Below, piece after piece: positions 32,232 through 41,307 of a stretch of DNA of 49,971 nt. Location: positions 1 to 49,971 of the forward strand of contig DASXXX010000356.1 in the NCBI GenBank assembly GCA_036502765.1, read 5' to 3'. Under the pieces are notes generated by a model. That model was given only the letters and a program-made list of their open reading frames with translations, was not told the origin of the DNA and ran no database searches. The translations under genes were made by a program, and so were the position numbers. The DNA is from DASUAS01 sp036502765 (GTDB lineage Bacteria; Actinomycetota; Acidimicrobiia; IMCC26256; DASPTH01). Within the stretch, counting starts at the first letter, position 1. Every line of letters starts with the position of its first letter.

Positions 32232-34218
32232 CGTGGTCATCGTCGGCCACGAGTCGGGCGACCACATCGAACGTGCCGTCGGCGAGCTCCCGGCTCACGC
32301 CGCGGTGGTCGTGATCGACAACGCGTCGAGCGACGACACCGCGGACCGCGCTCGCGTCGCTGGCGCGCGCGTGGTGGAGAACGACGTCAACGCGGGTTTC
32401 GGCGCCGCCGCGAACCAGGGCGCAGCCCTGGGCTCGGGCGACGTGATCCTGTTCCTCAACCCCGACGCCACGATCTCGCCGGCCGCGCTGCAGTCGTTGC
32501 TCGACAGGTTCGCGATCGACGACGACCTCGCCGTGCTCTCGCCGCGCGTGCGCTACGACGACGGGACCGAGCAGCGGGTCCTGTGGCCGTTTCCTTCGTC
32601 GAAGCGGGCGTGGGCCGAAGCAGTCGGACTGCACCGGTTGGGCTCCACTCCGTCCGACGGGTTCGTGATCGGCGCGTGCTTCTTCGTACGGCGGTCGGTG
32701 TTCGCGGCCGTCGGCGGCTTCGACACCCGGTACTGGCTCTACGGCGAGGAGACCGACCTGTGCCGTCGCGTGCTCGACGTCGGCGGACACGTGCGCATGG
32801 CCGACGACGTGTGGGCGCAACACGTCGGCGGCGCGAGCCGCGACACCGCGCCGAACCTGGTGGCGGAGCATTTCGAGCGGGGCGGTGAACGCTTCGTCGC
32901 CGACCACGAGGGGGTGACGGGGCTGCTCTCGTATCGCGCGGCACAGCTCGCCGGTTCGGTCGTGCGTTCGATCGTCCCCGGCTCGCGCGCGCGTCGCGAC
33001 CTGCACGGTCGACGGATGCGCCGGTACGCGCGTGTGCTCGTGGCGACCCCGACCCGCGTTGCACTCGACAGCCCCGCGACCCGCGCGCCGGCGCACGCGC
33101 TCGTCGTGTGCTCGCTCGAGGCGTGGGACGAGGTGTGGCGGCGCAACCAGTTCCTCGTGCGCGAGCTCCTCGCAGCCGATCCGCACCTGCGGGTGCTGTT
33201 CGTCGAGCCACCGTTCGACTGGCTGCACGAGCTGCGGCGCTCGCCCCGTACCCGATCCCGGCAGCGACCGTTGCGGACGGTGCGCGGCGACGGTCGGGTG
33301 CTGGCGCTGGAACCGGGCAAGCTCGCACCGCGGGTCCTCGGGACGTTCGCGGACCGCTCCCTTGCGCGGCAGGTGCGCACCACCGTCGATCGTCTCGGCT
33401 TCGTCGGGCCGACGCTCTGGATCAACGACGTGCACTTCGCCCGCCTGCTCACGACGGGGTGGCCGGCGGTGTACGACATCACCGACGACTGGCTGCTGGC
33501 GTCGGGGCCGGGTCGGGCCCGTCGGCGACTCGCCGCCGCCGAACGCAGGCTGCTGCGCCACGCCGACGCGGTGGTGGTCTGCTCGCCCGCGCTGGCGAGC
33601 TCCCGACGACCACAGCGTGACGACCTCGTGCTGATCCCGAACGCAGTCGACCACGAGCACTTCGTCCGACCTCGGGCCCGTCCCGACGACCTGCCGCCGG
33701 GGCCGGTCGCCGTCTACGTCGGCACACTCCACGAGGACCGCGTGGATGTCGAGCTCGTCGCCACCATCGCTGACACACTTCCTCCGGTGCAGATCGTGCT
33801 CGTGGGTCCGAGCTCACTCTCGTCCGCGTCGGGGGCGCGACTCGACGCGTGCACGAACGTCCACCGCCTCGGTGCCCGCCCCTACGACGACGTGCCCGCG
33901 TACCTCCAACACGCCGACGTGGTGATCGTCCCCCACGTGGTCACGCCGTTCACGGAGAGCCTCGACCCGATCAAGGTCTACGAGTGCCTCGCCGCGGGAC
34001 GGCCGACCGTCGCGACACCGGTGGCCGGGTTCCGCGACGCGGGCGCGCCGGTCGTGCTCGCGACGGGACCGCGCGACTTCGCGGCCGCAGTCACCGCCGC
34101 GCTCACTGCCGCGCCGGACGGATCCTCGGCTGCGGCCGGCGCGTCCGTCCCCTCGTGGCACGAAAGGGGGCAGCAGTTCGGTGCGGTGGTCCAGGCGACG
34201 CGAGCGCCGGCGTCATGA
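32221..34218 (+). CDS. GT2-GT4 fusion glycosyltransferase
   Basis: This 665-residue protein has two catalytic halves. Residues about 1-260 are a rhamnosyltransferase-type GT2 ('VVIVGHESGDHIERAV', 'NAGFGAAANQGAALGSGDVI', 'FLNPDATIS', 'YGEETDLCRRV'). Residues about 290-650 are a GT-B domain with 'WINDVHFARLLTTGWPAVYD', 'PVAVYVGTLHEDRVDVELVA' and 'DPIKVYECLAAGRPTVATPV', the conserved E of GT4 included. It would carry out two successive sugar additions. GTG 32221 sits within the last codons of the upstream gene; an upstream in-frame stretch is only its shadow. Its stop overlaps the next start (ATGA). Confidence 0.85.
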   Translation: MQLDVVIVGHESGDHIERAVGELPAHAAVVVIDNASSDDTADRARVAGARVVENDVNAGFGAAANQGAALGSGDVILFLNPDATISPAALQSLLDRFAIDDDLAVLSPRVRYDDGTEQRVLWPFPSSKRAWAEAVGLHRLGSTPSDGFVIGACFFVRRSVFAAVGGFDTRYWLYGEETDLCRRVLDVGGHVRMADDVWAQHVGGASRDTAPNLVAEHFERGGERFVADHEGVTGLLSYRAAQLAGSVVRSIVPGSRARRDLHGRRMRRYARVLVATPTRVALDSPATRAPAHALVVCSLEAWDEVWRRNQFLVRELLAADPHLRVLFVEPPFDWLHELRRSPRTRSRQRPLRTVRGDGRVLALEPGKLAPRVLGTFADRSLARQVRTTVDRLGFVGPTLWINDVHFARLLTTGWPAVYDITDDWLLASGPGRARRRLAAAERRLLRHADAVVVCSPALASSRRPQRDDLVLIPNAVDHEHFVRPRARPDDLPPGPVAVYVGTLHEDRVDVELVATIADTLPPVQIVLVGPSSLSSASGARLDACTNVHRLGARPYDDVPAYLQHADVVIVPHVVTPFTESLDPIKVYECLAAGRPTVATPVAGFRDAGAPVVLATGPRDFAAAVTAALTAAPDGSSAAAGASVPSWHERGQQFGAVVQATRAPAS

Positions 34219-36425
34219 CGCTCGGCATGGCGGGAGTCCGCCGCTCCCGCCACGACGACGTCGTCGTGCTGTCGAGCCACTCGGCCAAGCTGGCCGGCGG
34301 CGAGATCGCGATGGCCCGGGTCGCGGCGGCGATGACGCGCTACCGACCCCACGTGCTGTTGGGCGAGGAGGGACCGGTCGCCGACCTCCTGCGGCGCGAC
34401 GGCGTGACGGTCGAGATCATGCCGATGGACGACGAGATCCGCGCAGTCGGGCGCGACGAATGGGTCGACCTGCGTTCCCTGAAGCACACGCGACGGGCGC
34501 TGTCCTACGTGCACGCTCGCTGTGATCGCCTCTCCGAGATACGGCCGCTCCTGGTCCACACCAACAGCCTCAAGTCGGGGTTCCTCACCGGCAGCGCGGC
34601 GCGGCTCGCGGGCATCCCGGTGGTCTGGCACTTGCGCGACCACCTCTCGCAGTCGTACATGTCGCGCGGTGCGCTGGTCGGATCGTCGGCCCTCATCCGC
34701 GCGACGTCATCGATCGCGATCGCCAACTCACAGAGCACGCGCGCGACGCTCCCGCGCGGCGTGCCGAGCGTGGTGATCCAGAGTCCGATCAGGGAGCTGC
34801 CTCCCCTGCGGCCCGAGCGGCACGACGACGCCGACGGTCTGACGTTCACCGTGCTCGGCCGGCTCGCGCCGTGGAAAGGCCAGGACCTCTTCCTGCGGGC
34901 GTTCGCCCGCGCGTTCCCCGACGGACCCCACCGCGCGCTGGTGGTGGGAGGGCCGCTGTTCGGTGAGTCGGACTACGCGGCATCGCTCGAACGTCTGACG
35001 CGCACCCTCGGGATCGAGGAACGCGTCACCATGACCGGGCACGTCGCGGAACCGCAGCAGCATCTCGACCACACCGACGTGCTCGTGCACACCTCGGTGA
35101 TCCCCGAGCCCTTCGGCCTCGTGATCGTGGAGGGCATGGCGACCGGCCTGCCGGTGGTGGCCGCCGACGAGGGCGGACCGCCGGAGACCATCACCGATGG
35201 CGTGGACGGCGTCCTGTACCGGATGGGTGACGAGGTCGCACTCGCCACCGCACTCCGCCGCCTGGCCGACGATCCCGACGAGCGGGCGCGCCTCGGCGCG
35301 CACGCGCGACGTACCGCGTACCAGTACCTCCCCGAGGCGATCGCGCGCCGGGTCGAGCACGTGTACGACTGCGTCGCCGCCGGCCGCGGCTCTCACCCCC
35401 GCCATGTCGTGGTGAACGGCCGTTTCAAGACCCGGCCGGTCAGCGGCGTGGAGCGCTTCGCCGGCAACGTGAGCACACGGCTCGAGACTCCGACCCGGGT
35501 GGTCGTCCCGCCCACCGCGCCGTTCGCACGGGGGCTGCTCGGCCATCTCTGGGAACAGACCGTGCTTCCCCTCCGCGTCCCACGACAGGCCCTCCTGTGG
35601 AACCCCTGCAACTACGGCCCCTTGATCTCGCACCGTGCCGTGGTCACCGTGCACGACGTTGCACCGATGGACCATCCGGAGTGGTTCGGGGACGGGTACC
35701 GGATGTGGTTCTCGTACGTGGTGCCCCGGCTGTGCGCACACGCGCTGAAGGTGGCGACGGTGTCGTCGTTCACGCGCGGACGCGTGATGGAGCGCTTCGG
35801 GTTGGAGGGCGACGACATCGAGGTGGTGCCCAACGGGTGTGCGATCGAGCGTGCGCCGCGCCTGCTCGAAGATCCGGATGGGAGGCCGTACGTCCTCGCG
35901 GTCGGGGCCGTCGATCCACGCAAGAACCTTCCCGGTCTGCAGCGCGCGATGGAGCTCGTACGTGAGCGGTATCCCGACGTCGAGCTCAAGGTCACCGGTG
36001 CCCGGCCGGCCGGTGTGTTCGCGGCGTCGACCCACGAGTGGACCTCGTTGGACACCCTCACGGGCCACGTGACCGACGGCGAGCTCCGAGAGCTCTACCG
36101 CCACGCTCGGTGCCTCGTGTACCCGTCGTTCTACGAAGGCTTCGGCCTCCCGCCGCTGGAGGCGATGGCGCTCGGCACGCGCGCGGTCGTGTCGCGACTG
36201 CCCCCCATCGAGGAACTCTGCGGCGACGCCGCCGTCTACATCGATCCGTACGACGCCTACGACATCGCTCGCGGCATCGAGCAGGTGCTGGCGGAATCCG
36301 CCGACGAACGACGTCGAGCGGTCGCGGCCGGAGTCGAGCGTGCGGAGCACTACTCGTGGAGCGCAGCCGCTCGTGAATACGACCGTGTCTTCTCCGAGAT
36401 CTGGGCCGTCGGCCACCGCGACTGA
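34215..36425 (+). CDS. Tandem GT4-GT4 fusion glycosyltransferase
   Basis: This 736-residue protein has two complete GT4 modules. The first (about residues 15-385) shows 'SAKLAGGEIAMARVAAAMTR', 'FTVLGRLAPWKGQDLFLRAF' and 'PEPFGLVIVEGMATGLPVVA'. The second (about 395-725) shows 'NGRFKTRPVSGVERFAGNV', 'YVLAVGAVDPRKNLPGLQRA' and 'YEGFGLPPLEAMALGTRAVV', typical of mannosyltransferase-like WbdA-type domains. It would add two sugars in a row or the same sugar repeatedly. ATG 34215 overlaps the previous stop. It is the last gene of the plus-strand operon. Confidence 0.88.
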   Translation: MTLGMAGVRRSRHDDVVVLSSHSAKLAGGEIAMARVAAAMTRYRPHVLLGEEGPVADLLRRDGVTVEIMPMDDEIRAVGRDEWVDLRSLKHTRRALSYVHARCDRLSEIRPLLVHTNSLKSGFLTGSAARLAGIPVVWHLRDHLSQSYMSRGALVGSSALIRATSSIAIANSQSTRATLPRGVPSVVIQSPIRELPPLRPERHDDADGLTFTVLGRLAPWKGQDLFLRAFARAFPDGPHRALVVGGPLFGESDYAASLERLTRTLGIEERVTMTGHVAEPQQHLDHTDVLVHTSVIPEPFGLVIVEGMATGLPVVAADEGGPPETITDGVDGVLYRMGDEVALATALRRLADDPDERARLGAHARRTAYQYLPEAIARRVEHVYDCVAAGRGSHPRHVVVNGRFKTRPVSGVERFAGNVSTRLETPTRVVVPPTAPFARGLLGHLWEQTVLPLRVPRQALLWNPCNYGPLISHRAVVTVHDVAPMDHPEWFGDGYRMWFSYVVPRLCAHALKVATVSSFTRGRVMERFGLEGDDIEVVPNGCAIERAPRLLEDPDGRPYVLAVGAVDPRKNLPGLQRAMELVRERYPDVELKVTGARPAGVFAASTHEWTSLDTLTGHVTDGELRELYRHARCLVYPSFYEGFGLPPLEAMALGTRAVVSRLPPIEELCGDAAVYIDPYDAYDIARGIEQVLAESADERRRAVAAGVERAEHYSWSAAAREYDRVFSEIWAVGHRD

Positions 36426-36426
36426 C

Positions 36427-37095
36427 TCAGGGACTCGCGGTCGGTCCGGGCCCGAAGATGTACACGTCGATGTCGGCGGCGAGCCCGATCCCCGCGAGGA
36501 CAGGTCCGGCCGAACGGGCGAGTCGGCGCTTCCAGCCCGGTCGCGGTGCGAAGCCGTCGGGCGGGTACTCCAGGCGACGTTCGAGCACCAGTCCCGCTCG
36601 AGGCAGCAGGCGTTGTTCGAAGTTCCACGAAGGCAGCGGGCTGATGCGACCCGGATCGTCGTCAGCGGCCCCGCGCAACTGACCGGTCGCGAGGAACCGC
36701 AACCTGGACACGAGGTTGTCGGCGCTCGGTGTCGTCACCACCACGCGACCGTGATCGTGCAGGAGGGCTCGCACGTTGCGGAGGAACCCGAGCGGGCTCT
36801 CGAGGTGCTCGATCACGTCGATCGCCACGATCAGCTCGAAGGGACCGTCGATCTCGTGGGCGAAGTCGCGCTCGTTCAGGTCGACACGCACGAACTCAGC
36901 ATCTTCGGGAGACGACGAGGAGCGACCGTTATCGCTGCCGGCGCACACGAGGTCGGCACCGGCTCCGAGCAGCAGGTTGGTGAACGCGTCGGATCGCGCT
37001 CCGAGCTCGAGCACCCGACGGCGGTCGAGCGGGCCCAGGTCGATCAGCACCTTGTCCTCGAGGAAGTCGAGAAGTCCTGCGAGCGTCGCGGTCAT
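36427..37095 (-). CDS. Class I SAM methyltransferase
   Basis: This 222-residue protein has motif I 'RVLELGARSDAFTNLLLGAG', 'FELIVAIDVIEHLESPLGFL' (the post-I acidic and EHL motif of UbiE/Methyltransf_11 proteins) and 'LLHDHGRVVVTTPSADNLV', followed by a hydrophobic C-terminal tail. It probably methylates a sugar. Its ATG overlaps the stop of the SGNH-like gene (ATGA), and its end meets the GT4-GT4 gene tail to tail with one base between. Confidence 0.75.
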   Translation of the reverse strand: MTATLAGLLDFLEDKVLIDLGPLDRRRVLELGARSDAFTNLLLGAGADLVCAGSDNGRSSSSPEDAEFVRVDLNERDFAHEIDGPFELIVAIDVIEHLESPLGFLRNVRALLHDHGRVVVTTPSADNLVSRLRFLATGQLRGAADDDPGRISPLPSWNFEQRLLPRAGLVLERRLEYPPDGFAPRPGWKRRLARSAGPVLAGIGLAADIDVYIFGPGPTASP

Positions 37096-37814
37096 GGCTG
37101 CACCGGGAAGAGGTCGTGGTCCCGCAATGCGGCGACGATGTGGTCGTCGTATCTCGGGAGGACGTGCACGGTGTCGTCGGCGCGCCAGCGGTCGAGGTTG
37201 CCCGCGGCGTCGGTGTACGCGGCGTGGAAGTCGACGAAGTCGAGCCCGAGCGCACTGCTGGCGGCTTCGAGCTCGCGGTTCAACAAGATGGTCCACTCCC
37301 GCCGCGCTTCGAGGGAACCACTCGTCGGGAAATCTGCATCGTGAAGGTGTCCCGACGGAGGCGTGATCGAGGCGAAGGCCCCACGAGCACCCGTCATCGC
37401 GGCGAGTGCCGCGGTGGCTTCGGCCGCTCGGCGCGCGAGCGCACGAGCCTGCTCCGTCGCGCCGCCGTATTCCTCGCAGTGCTGCGCGAAATGCGCGCGC
37501 ACGTCGATCTCACCGAAGAAGCATGTGAACGTGTCGTCGCTCCGAATGAGCGCGCGGACGACGGCGCCCGCGACGCGGTCGGTGTGCGGCGCCAACGAAG
37601 GACCGGCCGCGCTCCGGGCGATCAGTCGGACGAGTTCCCCGGGGCGACCCGCACGGTGCATGGTGACCGGGCCGAGGTGGAGCACTCGCACGCCGGGCTC
37701 GAAGCGCATGACCGCGCTGTGGCTGTCACCGATGGTGAAGAGCCGCCGCGGACGGCGAGGGTCGAACAACTGCCCGAGCTCCATCCCCGACTTGATCTTG
37801 CCCGGCACACTCAT
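37092..37814 (-). CDS. SGNH-like (GDSL) protein
   Basis: This 240-residue protein has an N-terminal GDSHS block at residues 29-33, as in SGNH hydrolases and acyltransferase-associated SGNH domains. 'CFFGEIDVRAHF' is near residues 98-109 and 'DDTVHVLPRYDDHIVAAL' near the end carries a possible catalytic Asp-x-x-His. Such proteins add or remove O-acetyl groups on glycans. No signal peptide is present, so it would act in the cytoplasm. It is coupled to the methyltransferase after it. The family call rests on the GDSH and late D/H residues only. Confidence 0.5.
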   Translation of the reverse strand: MSVPGKIKSGMELGQLFDPRRPRRLFTIGDSHSAVMRFEPGVRVLHLGPVTMHRAGRPGELVRLIARSAAGPSLAPHTDRVAGAVVRALIRSDDTFTCFFGEIDVRAHFAQHCEEYGGATEQARALARRAAEATAALAAMTGARGAFASITPPSGHLHDADFPTSGSLEARREWTILLNRELEAASSALGLDFVDFHAAYTDAAGNLDRWRADDTVHVLPRYDDHIVAALRDHDLFPVQP

Positions 37815-37847
37815 CCGTCACTTCCCATGAACCTGCCCTCTCCGTGG

Positions 37848-38771
37848 TCAGCGTTGCTGTGGTTCGCCTGCGTCGAGCCGGGTCCGCACCCAGGTCTTCC
37901 CGCTCCTCGCCACCGCCCGCGGCGACGCGCGAACCGCGTGGGCGAGCGCCAGGGAACCGGTGGTCCAGTCGCGCGCGTGGAGCGAGGTGCGAGCTGCGTC
38001 GATCGCCTTGCACCCGTACGTGAAGCGGACCGCGCGCCGACCGGTCCGCACGGCGGCGAGCGCGGCGGCGTCACCGTTGCGTCGGGCACTGGCCTCGTGC
38101 TCGTCGTAGAGGTGCAACAGCGCCCACATGGCGTCCCAGTACGAGCTGCTGGCGCTGGCGGGATGCTGGCGATAGTCGACCTCGACCGAATCGACGAAGA
38201 CGCCGCGAGCGGCGTACGCGAGACGGAGGAAGAGGTCGAGGTCTTCCTGCAGCGAGAGCATCGGGTTGTACAGACCCGCCGCGAGGAGCGCGTCGCGGCG
38301 CACGACCATCGAGCTCTGCAAGATGCCCAATCGCCCGCCCAGCATGTCCAGGTAGTCGACCCGCTCGCCGTAGCCGGGCCCGATGCGTTCGCCACCCTCG
38401 TCGATCAGGTCGAATGCGGTGTGGCAGAACGGCGTGCCGTCGGCCATCGCCGCGAGTTGCCGTTCCAGCTTGCGCGGGTGCCAGCGATCGTCGGCGTCGA
38501 GGAACGCCACGAGCGCGGCTCCGGTCTCGGCGATGCCGAGGTTCCGGGCATGCGAGACCCCGATCGCCGGGGTGCGGACGAGCCGTACGCGCGGGTCGAC
38601 CTCGGCGACCCAGGCGAGATCCTCGGTCGACCCGTCGTCGACGACGACGAGGTCCCAGTCGTCATGCGTCTGAGCAACGACCGAGTCGACCGCGTGATGG
38701 AGGAACCGGCCAGGGTCGCGGGCAGGGATGACGACCGACACCGACGAGGGTCGGGTCACGCGGGACACCAT
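37848..38771 (-). CDS. GT2-family glycosyltransferase
   Basis: This 307-residue GT-A protein has 'VSVVIPARDPGRFLHHAVDS', 'DLVVVDDGSTEDLAW', 'GVSHARNLGIAETGAALVAF' with 'LDADDRWHP' (the DxD), and 'LQEDLDLFLRLAY'. It is a cytoplasmic nucleotide-sugar transferase. It starts at ATG 38771; a TAACAT element (38826-38831, minus strand) about 55 bases upstream may give it a promoter. Confidence 0.85.
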   Translation of the reverse strand: MVSRVTRPSSVSVVIPARDPGRFLHHAVDSVVAQTHDDWDLVVVDDGSTEDLAWVAEVDPRVRLVRTPAIGVSHARNLGIAETGAALVAFLDADDRWHPRKLERQLAAMADGTPFCHTAFDLIDEGGERIGPGYGERVDYLDMLGGRLGILQSSMVVRRDALLAAGLYNPMLSLQEDLDLFLRLAYAARGVFVDSVEVDYRQHPASASSSYWDAMWALLHLYDEHEASARRNGDAAALAAVRTGRRAVRFTYGCKAIDAARTSLHARDWTTGSLALAHAVRASPRAVARSGKTWVRTRLDAGEPQQR

Positions 38772-38828
38772 CGCTGCACGACTGTCGCTCGTGCTCGTCG
38801 ACGTGCGCTGCCCAACACCTGTGCGATG

Positions 38829-40421
38829 TTACGAGAGCGGGCGGCGAGGATCGGCAAGCACGCACTCTCGCTTGCGCGGGACCACGACCACCACCCCCGA
38901 CCATGACGGAGGACGCGTTGCGACGACGTCGTCCACCGACTCGTCGATCCTGACCGGGTCGCGCGACGAGTCGAGCGCCGCCCCGATCAACCACACGTCC
39001 CAGTTCTCGGGATCGCCGGGACGGACTGCACCTCGTAGGGTCGTCCATGCGTCGCGCAGACCGCCGGACGACACCCCGATCAGGAGTGCGGTGTCAGCGG
39101 AGGTGGCGAGCAACGCGTGCGTCGCCGCGCGAACGTCGGCGAGGGAGCGGTCCTGAACTCTCACGAGACGCGCGCCGTCGGCGAGCAGGCCGTCGCCATG
39201 TTCCCCGTCCGACACGCCGACACGATCCGCGACACGGTGCCGGATCACATTGCTTCCGAGGAGGGCACGCGTGCGCGCCTCCGGCTCGCGGGCGATCACC
39301 CGGCCGTCAGGTCCGGTCCGGAGCGCAGCCGCGACCGCAAACGCGCCGACCCCGGCATGGAGATCGACCACGACGTCGCCCGGTGCGGCGAGCTGCTCCA
39401 GCAACGCGACGGTCGTCGTCTCCACGCTGCCCTCCGTGAACCACTCTTCGACGCCCCCGGGCCCGATCAGCGCCTCGAACGCGAGCCCGTCGATCAGTGG
39501 CACGCCGATCGGGACGACGAACTCGTCGGTGTCGGGCGCCCTCATCGACGCCCGTCCGAACTCCCAATTGGCGTCGTACCGGAACCACTGCTCGAGCAGG
39601 CTGGCCACGAAGTCCGCCGGGTTCCGGGAGCGGCGGTGCCGGATCGCCCCACCGGCGACCCGAGCGAGGTGCCGAACCCTCTCGAGCGTGCGCGGACGGT
39701 ACAGCGGCCGTCCTTCCTTCGCCGCGAGGAACGCGAAGCCCCGCGCGTAGCGACGGCGCTGCTGCATGAGCGCCCGGAACGCTCGTCGCGGCCTGTAGAC
39801 GTACCGCGCCTCCGGGGCGATCCCGACGCGAGCGCCACGTCGGTACAGGCGCCGGGCGAGCTCCACCTCCTCGAACCCGGTGCCGGGAAACCCCTCGTCG
39901 AACCCGCCGACGCTGCGGAACACGTCGCGGCGGACGCCGAGCGAAGCACCGATCGGGAACCAGGTCCCCGGCGGCATGTGCGCGAGTCGCGGACCGTCGA
40001 TGGCGGCGTAATAGCGGTCGTAGGCCCACTGCGGGAGCCCATCGCGGTCGACCGATGTTGCACCACCGACGAAGTCCACGCGGCCGTCGTCGAGCGCGCC
40101 GGCGAGCTCCGCGATCCACCGAGCGCCCACGACGTCGTCGGCGTCGCAGAAGAGCACGTACGGAGCGACACTCATCTCTGCGCCGACGTTCCTCGCATAA
40201 CTGGCCGAGAGCAGTCGGTCGGCGTCGACGACTCGGAGAGGCATCGACGCCAGGTACGTCTCCGCCACGGCGCGTGTGGCGGAGGTGCAGCGGTTCAGCA
40301 CGAGGATGACTTCATAGGGCGGCGGATCGATCTGCGTCGCCAGCGCGTGGAGCTGTCGACCGAGCGTTGCATCGGCGTCGTGGGCGGGCACGACAACGCT
40401 GACGTGCGGGGCATTGCTCAG
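38829..40421 (-). CDS. GT2-methyltransferase-like fusion with CTG start
   Basis: This protein of about 530 residues has a GT2 domain in the first 300 ('HVSVVVPAHDADATLGRQLH', 'ASYARNVGAEMSVAPYVLF' with CDADD, 'GTGFEEVELARRLYRRGARV') and a C-terminal half resembling an FkbM-like Rossmann domain ('GDVVVDLHAGVGAFAVAAAL', 'VIAREPEART'). The FkbM 'KxDvEGxE' signature is absent, so activity of that half is doubtful. The first beta strand lies upstream of GTG 40391. The only start-like codon before it, after an in-frame stop, is CTG 40419-40421 in a CTGA overlap with the previous stop; an AGG-containing site precedes it. Hence the CTG call. Confidence 0.75.
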   Translation of the reverse strand: MSNAPHVSVVVPAHDADATLGRQLHALATQIDPPPYEVILVLNRCTSATRAVAETYLASMPLRVVDADRLLSASYARNVGAEMSVAPYVLFCDADDVVGARWIAELAGALDDGRVDFVGGATSVDRDGLPQWAYDRYYAAIDGPRLAHMPPGTWFPIGASLGVRRDVFRSVGGFDEGFPGTGFEEVELARRLYRRGARVGIAPEARYVYRPRRAFRALMQQRRRYARGFAFLAAKEGRPLYRPRTLERVRHLARVAGGAIRHRRSRNPADFVASLLEQWFRYDANWEFGRASMRAPDTDEFVVPIGVPLIDGLAFEALIGPGGVEEWFTEGSVETTTVALLEQLAAPGDVVVDLHAGVGAFAVAAALRTGPDGRVIAREPEARTRALLGSNVIRHRVADRVGVSDGEHGDGLLADGARLVRVQDRSLADVRAATHALLATSADTALLIGVSSGGLRDAWTTLRGAVRPGDPENWDVWLIGAALDSSRDPVRIDESVDDVVATRPPSWSGVVVVVPRKRECVLADPRRPLS

Positions 40422-41272
40422 AGCCGTACCTCGTCGTCGGGGAAGTCATCGACCGACGCGGTGCCGTCGAGGACGGCTTCGGCCCAGTTGCCCCACACCC
40501 GGTGGAACTCGACCGCAACCGCGCGTGGCCAGCCGTCGAACTCCTCCCGATCGGGTTCGGCTTGCACCCGTGCGGCGAGGTACGTGCTCGAGAACACGTC
40601 GTCGTAGACCTCGCCGAGATAGTGGTCGTCGTGGCCGCCGAGCGCTGCTGGCAGCGCGGGACCGAACGACCGGGACTTCGGGATGAGCGCTTCACTCCGC
40701 ACACCACCGAGGAGGTTCGTGAGCGCACCGCCGACGTCCCAGTAGGGGAACAGCTCCTGCAGCGAGATCGCCCCCCACTTCCAGTGCTCGGTGCGAAAGG
40801 CGACGCAGAGGGGGTGGTAGTAGGCGTTGCCCGTGTCGGCCGCGGCCACGCCGTACTGCTGGAGCCGTGACTCGATCTGCTCGCGGAACCGGGGCGAGAG
40901 GATGACCGTGTCAGGGTCGCACAGCAGCGTGTACTCGGTCTCGACGTAGCGCATGCCCAGATCGAGCCCCACACCGTGTCGCAGGTTGACGCCCGTGGTG
41001 ATGTACCGAGCGCCCTGGGCTCGGAAGCGGCTGCGACCGCCGTTCTGCGGGGAGTTGTCGACCACCACGACGGGCAGGTCGGCGTCGAAGAAGGCGCGGA
41101 ACGAGCGGAGCAGCCGTTCGACGAGCGTCTCGGTGTTCCAGTTCACCGTGAGCAGCGTGATGCGACCGTCACCGGGGTCGAACGGTCCGCGCCAGCGCAC
41201 GTGCGACGAGATGATCTCGTCGATGAGAAACGACACCGAGCGTCGCAGCGTGGCGTTGTCCTTGAAGGGCAC
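40418..41272 (-). CDS. GT2-like glycosyltransferase
   Basis: This 284-residue protein has a GT-A fold: 'TLLTVNWNTETLVERLLRSF', 'PVVVVDNSPQNGG', 'NLRHGVGLDLGMRYVETEYT' with 'LLCDPDTVI', where DPD is the metal-binding DxD. It lacks the usual C-terminal ED motif; 'GGHDDHYLGEVYDDVF' may replace it. GTG 41272 has a good AAGGAG site 7 bases upstream. Its end is coupled to the CTG-start gene. Confidence 0.75.
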   Translation of the reverse strand: MPFKDNATLRRSVSFLIDEIISSHVRWRGPFDPGDGRITLLTVNWNTETLVERLLRSFRAFFDADLPVVVVDNSPQNGGRSRFRAQGARYITTGVNLRHGVGLDLGMRYVETEYTLLCDPDTVILSPRFREQIESRLQQYGVAAADTGNAYYHPLCVAFRTEHWKWGAISLQELFPYWDVGGALTNLLGGVRSEALIPKSRSFGPALPAALGGHDDHYLGEVYDDVFSSTYLAARVQAEPDREEFDGWPRAVAVEFHRVWGNWAEAVLDGTASVDDFPDDEVRL

Positions 41273-41301
41273 GCAGCAACTCCTTCGATGCGAGCGGGCC
41301 G

Positions 41302-41307
41302 ATGCTA
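41302..41307 (-). promoter_or_regulatory. -10 box TAGCAT, minus strand
   Basis: TAGCAT on the minus strand overlaps the stop codon of the upstream GT4 and lies 29 bases before GTG 41272. The leader would carry AAGGAG. Confidence 0.35.
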
